Positions 1 through 10,849 of a DNA stretch of 64,000 nucleotides are shown piece by piece (the stretch's first letter is position 1; each line of letters begins with the position of its first letter). The DNA comes from Progne subis subis (taxonomy: Eukaryota; Chordata; Aves; Passeriformes; Hirundinidae): positions 83,645 through 147,644 of the forward strand of contig JAKJHU010000564.1 in NCBI GenBank assembly GCA_022316685.1, read 5' to 3'. The position numbers and the translations under genes were made by a program. The notes beneath the pieces are model-generated. The model was not told the origin of the DNA. It was given only the letters and a program-made list of their open reading frames with translations, and did no database searches.

Positions 1-111
1 TCATATTCCTCAGGGCATCCTCACGCTCCTGGTTCCTCAGGCTCTAGATGAGGGGGTTCAGTGTTGGAGGCACCAGCGAGTACAGAAGTGACAGTGTCAG
101 ATCCAGGGATG
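1..111 (-). pseudogene. olfactory receptor C-terminal fragment
   Basis: Read on the minus strand this matches the last ~36 codons of the two intact receptors at 6,757 and 22,776: the region after transmembrane segment 6, the NPLIY-type motif at the start of the tail, and the SLRNQE stretch. The tyrosine codon of the NPLIY motif is changed to TAG (plus-strand cta at about 43-45), so the motif ends in a stop. Homology with the intact genes ends near base 111, inside the third extracellular loop, and the rest of the gene is absent upstream. The piece is a truncated relic, cut further by the window edge. Assignment rests on direct comparison with the two genes in this window. Confidence 0.85.
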
Positions 112-1364
112 GGCACCAGGGTGGCACAGGTGACCTTTAGGCTTTGCAGGGCCCAGGCACAAGGGCTGTACCCGAGTCAGGGCTGAGCTCACCCTCTGTG
201 GGCTGGGGCAGAGCCCAGGCAGAAATCAGCCCCTGCCCCAGCAGCTCTGCAGTGGTGGCCACCAGGCCGGGCTGCCAAGGGAGGCTTCTGGCCATGGCCT
301 GCAGGGAGCTGCTGCTACCAAGGTGCCTTTGGTGTCCCAGGCTCTCCTGGCACAGCTCCCAGCACTCTGCACTTGTGCCCGAGGCCTTCACTGTGTTGGG
401 GCTGGCCTGGGGCTTTTCCTGCAGCGGGACCTGGCCTGGCCATGGCACAGGAAAGGCAGTTCCTGCTGGAGCAGGAGGCTCTGCCTGCAATGGGCTCAGA
501 CAACTCCAACAAGGCTCTGTTTGCAAAGTCCCCAGTGGGAAATGAAGAAGAGGGTTCATGGTTCTTTCGGGGTGAATAATGCTGAAAGCAGCCTGACTCC
601 TCCATCCCCACGTTCAACATCCCGAGAGGGACCTGAAGCTGTGGCAGAGCTGGAAAAATGCCCAGAGAAAGGAACAACCAAGTGACACCACTGAGAGCTT
701 CTGCAGAGCTGCTGAGCTGGCACAGCCTGGGCACATCTGACTGACAGGGCAGCACTTCAGACTAGAACAGCCCCATCCCGAATTTTACCTGCAACACCTC
801 CTGACAGTTCCCTTCTTGGTGGGGTATGGAGATTCCTCCCTGGAGTGGAGACACCCTCAAGGTCACTGCCTGAGGCTGAGCTGTTGAGATTTTCCCAGGA
901 TCATTGGTCTGAGGGAGAGACACCCATCTCTACTTAATAACAGGTTTTGCTTTAATACAATTGCTTCAAAATTGCTTCCTAGAGCACTATATTAAAATAG
1001 GTGTTACAGCTCCTACCCTATGGAGTAGGTAATTCTGATTAAGACCTTTCTGTCTAATCATGATCATAATCAGTCATATCTATATGTACACAAATACTTC
1101 TGGTTTGCCATCCTTATTGTTGTGGGACAAAGTTGTACAAAGGTTCATTTCCACCTGTATGATCCTTTACACAGAAATCTTTAACAAAGTCTGGGGCTGG
1201 GATTGGATCCAATAAGTCCCAGGATCCTCTCACAGAAAGAGTTTGTAAAGCCTGGTTTGTGGAGCTTGGGGGTATGATTGGGGTGTTGGGGGTCCTTTCT
1301 GCACCTTGTGACCCAACAGGAACTTGTTTAATAAATTTTGCCTGAAGCTCCCACTCTGCCCATG
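112..1364. other. non-coding stretch, no gene recognised
   Basis: The first ~650 bases are GC-rich with overlapping open frames on both strands and no recognisable domain. From about 900 the sequence turns AT-rich and carries no long frame. I see no exon, RNA gene or clear mobile element. Confidence 0.5.
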
Positions 1365-1720
1365 ACAGGAGCCCCTGTGAGTGTCTGTGACATCCCAGCT
1401 CTTTGGCAGCCTGGAGACTCCTGGGATGTCCCCATGGAGCCCTGTGAGTGTCTGTGACCTCGCTGTTCTTTAGGAGCACAGGGATGTCACCACTGGACTC
1501 CTGCCACTGCCTGGGACAAATTGGCTCCTTGGCAGTGTACAGACACCTCTGTTGTCACTGTGCAGCCCTGTGACTGTCTGTCACCTCATGACCCTTGGGA
1601 AGATTAAGGAGCCCTGGGATGTCACCATGGAACCCCTGTGAATGAGTGTGGCCAAACATCTTCAGGAGCCCAGAGACCCCTCAGATGCCACCATGGAGCC
1701 CCTGTGCCTGCACGTGAGCT
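1365..1720. repeat. ~66 bp degenerate tandem repeat
   Basis: The phrase 'agcccctgtgagtgtctgtgac' or a close variant recurs near 1,369, 1,437, 1,562, 1,631 and 1,697, each followed by a 'ggagcc...gggatgtcaccatgga' type stretch. Spacing is one or two units of about 66 bp. The array is too diverged to be recent. Confidence 0.6.
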
Positions 1721-1859
1721 TATAGTCCTTTAGCAGGTGGAAATCCCTGGAATGTATTCAATTTAAATAGATTGCTCTGCTGAGCAATCTATTAGAATCT
1801 ACTTAGAACAGATTCCTCTGCTCTGCTGAGCATGGATACTCAGCAGCTTGGAGGTTCCC

Positions 1860-3240
1860 TGATGAATTTTAGTTCTCCAGAGGCTTGCTCAGTCTTCAGT
1901 TCTTCAGTTCAGGAATTCAGTGCCAAAGGCTCATTAGTATTTCAAAACACTCTAATCAAGACAAGCCCCTGGGAATAATTTAATTTCAAGTCTTCAATTC
2001 TTCTGTGGTTAACTTTATACATTTCAGAATTGTATTCAAAGAAAATATACTATATCTTTAAAAAAAAGCAGGGAGATTTTTGTCCTATTTCATTTTCTTT
2101 TCTTGTTTATAGATTGATATCAGCAATCCCCAGTTGATATTGATCCCCAGCACCTCCTAGTGCAGTCTGAATAGATGTGAAAATCAAGACCCTTCATGGC
2201 TGACAATCAATCAGACTTTCTCCCTACCCCCACCCCACCATTTCCCTCATCCAGCCCCTGGGACTCAGAGCAGCCTTGTGCCAATCTGAGCTTCCTCCAC
2301 TCCAGGCTGCAGCCTGCAGCTTTCAGCTCCTTGGCACCAGCTCCCACTTGCTTTCCTTGCAGAAGGAGCTGCCTGAGACAGAGGGATGTTCATTTATTGT
2401 CAGCCAACAAAACCAAGGGAATGAACAGCCCCATGAAAAACAGAAATCCAGCCAGTGACACAAACAGAGGGGAGGATGAGGATTCCTTCTCCTGCCATCA
2501 TACAGTTCCAGGAAATTCCTGGTGTCTCCTGGTGGGAAAACTTTGGCATTTCTTAGAAGTGCTCAAATGACCCAGCTGATGAAGATGTGCTTCGTGCACC
2601 TCGAAAGCTGCAGGACCTGCACAGCCCTGCAGGGCTCCTGTCCCATCTGCTGTTCTCCAGTGTAAAACAGGGAGCAGCACTGTCCCAGGATCATTAGAGA
2701 GCTGAATTGGAAAGGACCTCAGCAAGTCAGCAGCCCAAGCTGTCAGAAACTGGGCCAGACCAAGTGGCTCAAGGCTTGATTTGGTCTGGATTGGAAAATC
2801 TCAAAGGACAGGGAGGGGGCAGCATCTCAGCATCTGGCTGAGCCCATGGGAATAAAGGTTTCCTCCTGTCCTGGCTGAAGCTCCCCTCTTTCACTCTATA
2901 TCATTGTCTTTTGTCTCCCACCAGGCCCCCGGTGAAGAGCCTGGCCCTGTGCTCTCCATCACCTCCTCGGTGGCACTGCCAGGCTGGCATGAGGAGCCCC
3001 TCAGCCTTCCCTGCTCGGGGCTGGACAAGCCCAGCTCCCTCAGCCTCTGCTCACAGCCAAAGGGCTCCAGCCCCACCTTGGGGCCCTTCCCTAACCCTGC
3101 TGCAGCTGCCAGACATCTTTCCTGCCCTGGGGAACCCAACCCAGGCCACAGTGACCTGGATCATGCACGTCCTTGATGCCCTGGTCACACAGCCCAGCCC
3201 CTTGTCCCCTGTGTCAGGCTCTGGGGTTCGATCCTGTGCA
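1860..3240 (+). repeat. direct segmental duplication, copy 1
   Basis: This block is repeated in the same orientation at about 17,740-18,870. Shared landmarks in the same order are the 'ttcttcagtt...aaggctcatta' stretch, 'attgatatcagcaatcc', the 'gcacctcctagtgcagtctg' stretch, and a pyrimidine-rich tract ending in cag followed by 'gcccc.ggtgaagagcctggc' through 'catgcacgtccttgatg'. The second half has a good 3' splice-site look (cttttgtctcccaccag at about 2,906-2,922), but the two copies differ by frame-changing indels, so coding function is unlikely. The part from about 2,690 to 2,800 may be a CR1 3' tail on the minus strand (weak). The block is part of the duplicated receptor neighbourhood. 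Confidence 0.75.
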
Positions 3241-3359
3241 ACATCCTTTGGTGGAGGCTGTGGCTCCAGATGGACCATGGGGATACCATGGAACAGGGGA
3301 CCCCGTTCAGCATGAACTGCATTGGCCTTCATGGGAGGGGGCTGGGATGGAATGATCAA

Positions 3360-3560
3360 CACAGTGACATCACACAGCCCCCCTGTGATGTCACACAGCC
3401 ACCCAGTAGCGTCACAACCAGCTCTATTATGTCAGACCTCTGCCCTGTGATGTCACAGATGGCTCTGTGATGTCACAGAGATGGCCTATGATATCATAGC
3501 TGCTCAATGACCTCCCCTAACCCACTCTGCTATGTCATAGCCCACTCTGTGACCTCATGT
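3360..3560. repeat. degenerate tandem repeat of TGTGATGTCACA-like palindromes
   Basis: About eight near-palindromic elements of the form (t/a)gtgatgtcaca occur at roughly 25-30 bp spacing (for example near 3,364, 3,386, 3,459 and 3,468), alternating with 'gccca.tctg' spacers. The core TGATGTCA is one base from the cAMP-response element palindrome. This is simple repeat sequence; any binding activity is inference. Confidence 0.6.
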
Positions 3561-4034
3561 TACCTGATGATAAATGGTCTACACCTGGTGAGCTCACACA
3601 ATGCTCATTCTCCAAAACCACTGGCCCATGGAAAGCACACAATGTCCCATTGTGTAAGAAGGGGACCTGGAAATTCACCAGCCTCAGTGTCCTGCCAGCT
3701 CAGCCAGGCTGACTGGAACATTGGGGTCTGTGAGCACCAGAGACCACCAGAGAGACCCCCAGGACAGAAGAGTGCATGGAAACAGGGAAGGGAAATACGT
3801 CAAGGATTCCATGGAAATGATAATTGTGTGTATGTTTAGTTCAGAACCATCAATGAATATGTATGCAAAATAGAGAATATAAACAGAAATATTCCTGTAC
3901 TCACCATACACGGCTTTGGGAGGAGCTGTTCCCCAGCGCCTCCAGCCAAATAAAGAATGCTGATTCTAAATGCTACATTGGTGCTAAGGAGCATTTTATT
4001 TTACCAAATTTGTGGTAACACTCCCACTCCAAGG
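3561..4034. other. non-coding stretch, nothing recognised
   Basis: Unique-looking sequence without a credible open frame. An AATAAA hexamer occurs near 3,949, with no gene upstream to assign it to. Confidence 0.4.
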
Positions 4035-5800
4035 AAAGCTCTGTCTGATGCTGTTCACAAACAGAGAAGGGCTGGTGGGAGGTGTGATGGACTGAGGCTG
4101 CCTGGGGTATTGTGACCATGAAATAATCAACTTTCCAAAAATCTGGGAAAGAAGGAAAGGCATCAACAAAACATCTACACTGAAATTATCGAGGGCAGAC
4201 TTTGGCCTCTCTAGGATGCAGATTTGGGGAGTACTGAATCAGGTACTGATTTTTTAAGGGAAACAGCCCTTAAAAATAGGAGAGCCCAGGAAGGATGGAC
4301 ACACTTCAAGAAAGGAATCTAAAGGGGAGAGGAGCATCCTGTCCTGGTGTGCCCAAAGATGAGCCAGTGAGGAAAATCACTGGCCTGGCAGTCCATGGTA
4401 CTTTTGTGGGAACTCAGGGAAAAAAAAAAAAAAAAAAAAAAACCAAACTGCAACACCTCTGACAGAAGGTCAGGCAAATCAGGAAATGTTTAAGGATGTT
4501 GTTAGGTCATGGGGAAAGAAAATTAGAGAGATGAAAGATCAGTTAAAATTTAACCTGGCCAGTTTTCTGAAAAATTAAAATGTTTCCACAAATAAATTTA
4601 TAGCAAAATGTGGGATAAGGAGAACCTTTAGTTTTTATTGGATGCTGTGAGGAATATAGTAACTAGAGATAAGGAAAAGGCGGAGCTTCTTAACACCTTG
4701 TTTGCCTCATTTTTCAACAATCAGACAGGTTGTCCTCAGGACAACTATTAACCTGAGCTGGTAGATGGGCCCAGGGAGAAGAACAGCCCCCCTGTCATCC
4801 AGGAGGAAGCAGCTGGTGACCTGCTGATCCACTCAGATGCTCACAGGTGTCTCTGGGACCAGATGGGATCCATCCCAGGGGGATGAGGCAGCTGGTGGAT
4901 GAGCTCACCAAGCTGCTCTCCATCATTTCTCATCAGTCCTGGCTCAGCAGGGAGGTCCCAGAGGACTGGAGGTGCCAATGTGAGCCCATCCCCAAGAAGG
5001 GCTGGAAGGAGGATCTGGGGAACGCCAGGCCTGTCAGCCTGACCTCGGTGCCCAGCAAGGTTCTGGAACAGATCACCTTGAGAGCACCCACAGGATGGCC
5101 GAGGGATCAGACCCAGCCAGCGAGGATTTCAATATCTGCATGGATGATCTGGATGAGGGGACTGAGTCCACCATCAGCAAATTTGCAGATGACACCAAGC
5201 TGAGTGTGAGTGTGGATGTGCTGGAGGGTAGGAGGGCTCTGCACAGGGACCTGGACAGGCTGGATCCAGGGCCCAAATCCAACAGAGGGAGGTTTAACAA
5301 GACCAAGGGCCAGGTCCTGCACTTTGGCCATAACAACCCCTGCAGTGCTACAGGCTGGGGACAGAGTGTCTGGAGAGCGTCCAGGCAGAAAGGGACCTGG
5401 GGCACTGATGGACAGCAGGCTGGACATGAGGCAGCAGTGTGCCCAGGTGGCCAAGAAGGCCAATGGCACCTGGCCTGGATCAGGAATGGTGTGGCCAGCA
5501 GGAGCAGGGCAGTGATTCTTCCCCTGTGCTCAGCACTGGTTGGGCAGCACCTTGAGTGGTGTGTGCAGTTCAGTGCCCCCATATTTAGGCAGGACATGGA
5601 GGGGCTGGAGCATGTCCAGAGAAGGGCAACAAGGCTGGTGAGGGTCTGGGACACAGGTCTTTGAGGAGTGCCTGAGAGAGCTGGGGTTGTTTACCCAGGA
5701 GAAGAGGAGGCTCAGAGGACACAAGGTGTTGTCAGGGCACAGGTTGGACTTGATGATCTCCAAGGTCTTTTCCAACCTTGCTGATTCTGTGATTCTCTGA
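4035..5800 (+). mobile_element. CR1 LINE, ORF2 part with 3' end, broken
   Basis: This is the most 3'-complete CR1 in the window. It aligns with the other CR1 copies (37,153 and 54,276) through the linker between endonuclease and reverse transcriptase, then carries RT blocks: GPDGIHPRGMRQL near 4,857, a PVSLTSVP block near 5,027, and the catalytic-type FADDTKL near 5,180. The order is interrupted. About 5,075-5,110 joins sequence that should lie several hundred bases apart, so the central RT domain is deleted. A run of about 24 A interrupts it at 4,421-4,442. The end at 5,755-5,800 is the CR1 3' terminus with 'gattctgtgattctctg' octamer-like repeats. CR1 moves by target-primed reverse transcription; this copy cannot. 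Confidence 0.92.
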
Positions 5801-6570
5801 AACCACCCTTGCAGCAGTTGCAGGATGAGCCCTGGGCCTCCTCCTCAGAAGGTCCAGCAGCCCAGGTCCCTCAGCTTCTCCTCACAGCCCCAAAGCCCAT
5901 CCTGTCAGTCTTGCAGAGCCTCTGCAGCCCCTCCTCACTGCCCAGAACAGGGAGCCCCACAGCCAGACACAGCAGCCCAGATGTGCCCCCCTGGCCTGTG
6001 GTGCCTCTGGCAAGGGAACAGCCCAAGGCACTGCAGGAGCCTGCAGACAATTCCTGCAGCACTTGTAGGATGATCCTGCTCTCCAAGGGACGTTCCCATG
6101 GTGTGATGCTGTTTGCCCCCAGCCTGCCCACGGCCACCCTGGGGCTGCTCACGGGGCTTTTCTCTGCTGAGCATTGGCCTGGGCGTGTTCTGGAGAGAGC
6201 CTGGGCAAAGGAGCCTGGAGCCCCCAGGCCCTGCCCTGAGGCGTCAGCGCTGCCCCAGCAGTGCCCATGGCCTGTCCCTGCTGCAGCCCTGGCACTGCCA
6301 CCCCCAGCACTGTGCCCGGCCCCGAGAGCACTCAGGCCCTACAGCAGCACCAGGGCCAGGAGGGCAGCGGGGCAGGGGCACGGGAGCAGCACTGGCAACA
6401 CCAAGTGCTGCTGCTGCTGGGCACAGCTGCTGTGCCAGCACTGATCTGCCCCAGCTCTGCACACAGACATTGCTGCTGCAGCTCCAGAGAAGGGGAAAAA
6501 AGAGGGATCTCTGCAGAAAACTTTGCTGGGATATCCTTTAGTTCATTTAAAGCCCCTGAGAACACAGCTC
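5801..6570. other. GC-rich flank of the receptor gene, no gene recognised
   Basis: Long overlapping open frames here are rich in Ala, Pro, Ser and Cys on both strands and look compositional. About 6,240-6,490 is similar, in inverted orientation, to about 24,060-24,260 downstream of the second receptor (shared 'cagggacaggccatgggcac' stretch), so this is the 3' flank carried along with the receptor duplication. Confidence 0.5.
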
Positions 6571-6756
6571 CTCATTGACCCAGTCTGTGGGTCACAGTCA
6601 AGATGGAAAGAAACAAAAGGAGAAAGCTGACAAAGACCTTTCTGTGTGGCCAGTATTGACAACTAAACCAAAGAGAGAAAAACCTCACAAGCAAACCAGC
6701 AATAGCAATTGAAGATGACTTTTATTACAAGAGATGGACAGAATCTGGCCAGGAGT

Positions 6757-7689
6757 TTAATGTTTCTGAAAACGTCCAGTCATCAGCCTCCACACTGCAG
6801 CCTTGAACTCCTGGTTCCTCAGGCTGTAGATGAGGGGGTTCAGGGCTGGAGGCACCACCGAGTACAGAACTGACAGGGTCAGATCCAGGGATGGGGAGGA
6901 GATGGAGGGGGGCTTGAGGTAGGCAAAAAAGCCAGTGCTGACAAACAGGGAGAGCACAGCCAGGTGAGGGAGGCAGGTGGAAAAGGCTTTGTGTCGTCCC
7001 TGCTCAGAGGGGATCCTCAGCACAGCCCTGAAGATCTGCACATAGGAGAAAACAATGAACACAAAACACCCAAAAGATAAAGAGACACCAACCATAACAA
7101 TCCCAAGTTCCCTGAGTTTGGAGTGTGAGCAGGAGAGCTTGAGGATCTGTGGCACTTCACAGAAGAACTGGCCCAGGGCATTGCCGTGGCACAGAGGAAG
7201 GGAAAATGTATTGGCTGTGTGCATGAGAGCATTGAGAAAGCCACTGGCCCAGGCAGCTGCTGCCATGTGGGCACAAGCTCTGCTGCCCAGGAGGGTCCCG
7301 TAGTGCAGGGGTTTGCAGATGGACACGTAGCGGTCGTAGCACATGATGGTCAGGAGGGCAAGCTCTGATGCAAGGAAGAAGACCAGCATAAATAGCTGTG
7401 CAGCACATCCTTCATAGGAGATGTTCCTGGTGTCCCAGAGGGAATTGTGCATGGCTTTGGGGACAGTGGTGAGGATGGAGCCCAGGTCGGTGAGGGCCAG
7501 GTTGAGCAGGAAGAAGAACATGGGCGTGTGCAGGAGGTGGCCGCAGGCTACGGCGCTGATGATGAGGCCGTTGGCCAGGAGGGCAGCCAGGGAGATGCCC
7601 AGGAAGAGGCAGAAGTGCAGGAGCTGCAGCTGCCGCGTGTGTGCCAATGGCAGCAGGAGGAAGTGGCTGATGGAGCTGCTGTTGGACAT
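6757..7689 (-). CDS. olfactory receptor, OR14-like, intact
   Basis: A 310-residue seven-transmembrane odorant receptor in a single coding exon; such proteins couple to Golf/adenylate cyclase in olfactory neurons. Visible family marks are an N-glycosylation site near the N terminus (N3-S-S), PMFFFLLNLALTDLG at the end of TM1/TM2, the extracellular cysteine at 95, MCYDRYVSICKPLHY at 116-130 (the end of TM3), a cysteine-rich second extracellular loop around 167-187, KAFSTCLPHL at 234-243 (start of TM6), and NPLIYSLRN at 284-292. I chose the methionine at 7,689 because an open frame 33 codons further up is non-receptor sequence and a 3' splice site lies between. Length is normal and no lesion is seen. 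The set of motifs fits the OR14-like class expanded in birds. The second intact receptor at 22,776 is very similar and lies in the opposite orientation, within a shared inverted duplication. Confidence 0.95.
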   Translation of the reverse strand: MSNSSSISHFLLLPLAHTRQLQLLHFCLFLGISLAALLANGLIISAVACGHLLHTPMFFFLLNLALTDLGSILTTVPKAMHNSLWDTRNISYEGCAAQLFMLVFFLASELALLTIMCYDRYVSICKPLHYGTLLGSRACAHMAAAAWASGFLNALMHTANTFSLPLCHGNALGQFFCEVPQILKLSCSHSKLRELGIVMVGVSLSFGCFVFIVFSYVQIFRAVLRIPSEQGRHKAFSTCLPHLAVLSLFVSTGFFAYLKPPSISSPSLDLTLSVLYSVVPPALNPLIYSLRNQEFKAAVWRLMTGRFQKH

Positions 7690-7711
7690 TTCTTCACTCT
7701 GGGCATTGTGG

Positions 7712-7730
7712 ACTGTTGAAAGAAGACATT
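7712..7730 (-). other. probable 3' splice site before the receptor coding exon
   Basis: On the minus strand a pyrimidine-rich tract (tcttctttcaacag) ends 22 bases before the chosen start codon. Vertebrate receptor genes commonly have a non-coding upstream exon joined to a single coding exon. A comparable acceptor lies 23 bases before the start of the receptor at 22,776, which supports both start choices. The upstream exon itself is not identified. Confidence 0.55.
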
Positions 7731-7734
7731 GACA

Positions 7735-8489
7735 AGATGGGACACATTTCCTTGAGTCAATCCTATATATTGTATTTGGAATCCCCACAAAATAATTTCT
7801 TTTCCTCTGCTGATAGTTTGCTAATCTTTATTGAGTTGAAGTTTGCGCTGCAGCTGAGTTACTGCCTCATCTTACATCCTGCTCTCAGCCTGAACAGTGG
7901 GGAGCCCAGAGGGAAAAGAGAGCTCCCTGTGCCCCAGTGCATTCAGACCTGCTGATCCCCAGACAGGTGCCCCTTGCTCAATACAGCTCCCTCTAGTTCA
8001 TGATGGACACACCTAAAAAATGCTTGCAAAATAAAAGTTGACAGTTTGAAGGCTACAATTTCAAAGTCAATTTCTCTAAACCCTTCTCTCTTTTCCTCTG
8101 CAGCTGGACAGGGACACATTCCAAAGGGCTGATTTGATTAACTGCTGGCTGGAGTTGTGCCTACTGGGAGCTGTTTGTCTCTATCCAAGCCTTGTCCCTG
8201 CCAGTGCTCCCAGAGCCCAGACCAGCCCTGGGGCTCAGCTCTGCCCTGCACACCCCTCCCAGCACAGGGCACTGCCCTAGGGGGCAGCTCCCTGGCAGCA
8301 GGGCCTTAAGGGCAGCTCAGACAAACAGAGATGCTGCAAGCCAAGGTGCTGCTGGTGCTGTCTGTAGGTCGAGGAAGGTGAGGAGGCATTTTTTGAGGGA
8401 GCTGTGAGGCAGATCTGCTGATGCCCAGGGTGACAGTGCAGGAGTCTCAGTGACACAGACAAACCCTGACAGCCCCTTTGCCTTTTCTT
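7735..8489. other. 5' flank of receptor gene, no gene recognised
   Basis: Mixed-composition sequence upstream of the minus-strand receptor. It should contain the intron and the upstream non-coding exon, but I cannot place them. Confidence 0.4.
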
Positions 8490-9850
8490 TATGAGAAAGC
8501 TGAGAGCAGCCCTGGCCATGCAGCACCATCTCCACAGCAGGAGGAATCTGCCCTGGTGGTGGTCACTCCTTCCACCTCCAACTTCTCCCCAGAGTCCATT
8601 GGAGCTCCCAGGCAGGCTGAGAGCTGCCCCTGGCAGGTGGCAGATACCCTCGCCTGGCCAAGAGCCCTCAGGGCTGCAGGAGCTGCTCTGCACGACAGCC
8701 CTGGGCACCCCTGGCTGCAGCCCCAGCTTCAGCCCCTGCAGCCGTCCCTGGCAGCAGGAGCCGTCCTGCCCTGTCCCTCTGACGGTGCCCAGGGCAGCCC
8801 CGCTCTGGAGCACATCCTCCCCCAAAGCAGAAAGGGACAGCAGAGCCATCCTTACAGTCATGTCAGTCCTGTCCTGGGTCAGCTTGAGGAGATCCCTGCA
8901 GCCAGACTGCCTGTGTCAGGAGTGGTGAAGATTTCTCAATGAAGACCCTCAGAATTGTCCTTCTAGTTTCCTTGAGTCTGTGTCTGCTTCACTCCTGTTC
9001 GGTACCTGCAGGCAGTGCCCTCAGCCCAGCTGGGCTGGGAGAGGAGCTGCTCCTCAGGAGAAATGTCTTTTTGAAGCTCTTCTTGGTTGCCAAGAGCTGC
9101 CTCTGTGCCAGGAGCCCAGCCCAGCTCAGCAGCAGAGACACAGCACCAGGACTTTAATGACCCTCTCAGGGCTTTGGTGTTGTTTACATCAGACTTATTT
9201 CCACAGAGTGTTCAAAAAACTTCTGAAGAACAAAGTCAGATGAAAAGTTCCAATATTTCATGAAGTTTTAATAAGTATCACGGAGAATATTTTGCCTGAT
9301 CAGTTCAATCTGAACACTGCAGGCAGTGATGACAGGTGGGGACAAACAAGGCAAAGGTGTCTCTGATGCTCAGCAAACCTGCATGTGTTTCAGGAATGCA
9401 AAGGGCCAAGGCCTGAGCCCCAGCCCCTGCCAAGGCAGATGCTGTCCCTCCCTCAGTGCTCAGGGCTCTTCCCAGGACACTGGGATGTGGGGATGTGCAA
9501 TGCCAAGGGCAGCACCATGGGGCGGCCCCTGCCAGGCTGCTGAGCAGGGACAAGGAGGCAATGAGGCCCCAGGCCTGCCAGGGTCACTTGTCTCCTGCTC
9601 ATGGCTCAGGCCCAGGGCCAGCAGCCATGGCCCAAGTGCTGCAGGAGTTGGCTGTGTCAGGGCCTTTCAGCTGCTGCCCATCGCTGTGCCCTCTCCAGCC
9701 CAGGCTGTCCTACGGTGTCCATGCCCTGCGCCTCTGTCCCTGCAGGCTGTCGTCATCCCCCGGCTGCCCCACCTCGCTGGCCCCTTCCTTTGCTGACAGC
9801 TCTGTGTCCTGCCTGCCTCTGCCTGGGCACACAAAGCCTTGGCCTGCTCC
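8490..9850 (+). repeat. arm 1 of inverted segmental duplication upstream of receptor
   Basis: This block recurs in inverted orientation at about 19,850-21,240. From about 9,050 to 9,850 it also recurs directly at about 13,270-14,090. Matches are near-identical over 'gacaggtggggacaaacaaggc' (9,331), 'tcatggctcaggcccagggcc' (9,599) and 'tgcaggctgtcgtcatcccccgg' (9,742). It starts ~0.8 kb upstream of the minus-strand receptor; arm 2 lies upstream of the plus-strand receptor, so the arms are 5' flanks copied with the genes. The open frames inside are not preserved between copies, so I treat it as non-coding. Confidence 0.88.
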
Positions 9851-10069
9851 AGACTCCTTCTTGGGGATGTGTTGCACCACAGCCCAGCCCTGGGACAGAA
9901 ATTCCTTTCTATCCATTCTCAGCCTGGGTATCCCCAGTTGCCCTTTGCATTAGTTTTTTCTTTTCTGGCTTTTCTCTGCTGTTTCAAAAGGACCCACTAT
10001 CTCTGAAACCACCCTTCAATCCCACCCAGGGCTCTTCCCTGCTGTCCTCAGTCTCCCTCCACTGAGCAA
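9851..10069. other. short non-coding spacer
   Basis: Sequence between the duplicated arm and the ~190 bp satellite. No feature is recognised. Confidence 0.35.
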
Positions 10070-10790
10070 AGAGCTTTAAGCCACGAACACCTGGACAAGA
10101 ATCATGGTTCTTTCCTATAGGAAGGAAGCCACAGAACCCCAGGGTTTGAAGGCAGATTGGAGGCACTCACTAGAGGCCAAGGAAAGGCCCAAGCTGTCTG
10201 TCCTTACAGCTTTTGTCTGAAAGGAACCCTTGGATACATGGGGAATTCTGGAGGTGGAATTCCATTTCAGCTCTGGGTGTCTGGACCAAAATGACAGTTC
10301 TTCTCCACAGGAAGGGAAGGGCAGAGCCCCAGTGTTTCTTAGACAGATGAAAGCTGGCTCTCAGGAAACCATGAGAACCTAGAGAATTATGTCAGCTTTT
10401 TTCTGGAAGCTATCCTTGGATTAAGGAATTTTGAGGCAGATTCCCAGCTTTGGCCATAGATGCCTGGATTTGAAAGATGTTTTTTCCAGAAGAAAGAAAG
10501 AAGGAAGAGAAGCATGGTCCCCCAGTGTTTTAAAGACAGATGAGGGGTGGCCCCCAAGAGGCCAAGGCCAGCCAGAGCTGTCTGTCCCGGCAGGTTTCAA
10601 ATTGGGAACAATCCTTGGATATAATCAAATTTGGAGGTAGAATCACAACTTTGGCCATGGGCACCTGGAGGAGAAGGACAGTTCTTTCCCACAGGAAGGA
10701 AAGCATGGAACTCAAGGGCTTCAGAGACAGATGAGGACAGCCCTCAACATGCCAAGGTCAGTTGGACCAGTCAGGCAGCCCCCAGGAGGC
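10070..10790 (+). repeat. ~190 bp tandem repeat, four units
   Basis: The landmark 'ggttctttcc.a.aggaagg' recurs near 10,104, 10,292, 10,479 and 10,679, each followed by 'cccagtgtttt..agacagatga', 'gaggccaaggccag', 'gctgtctgtcc' and 'ttggccatgggcacctgga'. The period is about 188-200 bp and the units are 70-80% alike by eye. The same unit occurs in reverse orientation at 15,700-16,210 and 16,570-16,840. Confidence 0.8.
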
Positions 10791-10849
10791 CAAGACAAGC
10801 AGACCTATTCTGTGTTGGGGCCCTGCAGCATCACAATTGTCCATTGGTT

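Noticed and set aside
2690..2800. Possible CR1 3' tail on the minus strand
   Set aside because: Only one short phrase (gaattggaaaggacctcagcaagtca) resembles CR1. Too weak to list separately.
8939..9157. 72-codon frame starting like a signal peptide (MKTLRIVLLVSLSLCLL)
   Set aside because: The inverted copy at about 20,570-20,790 has indels and substitutions that break it, so it is not conserved as protein.
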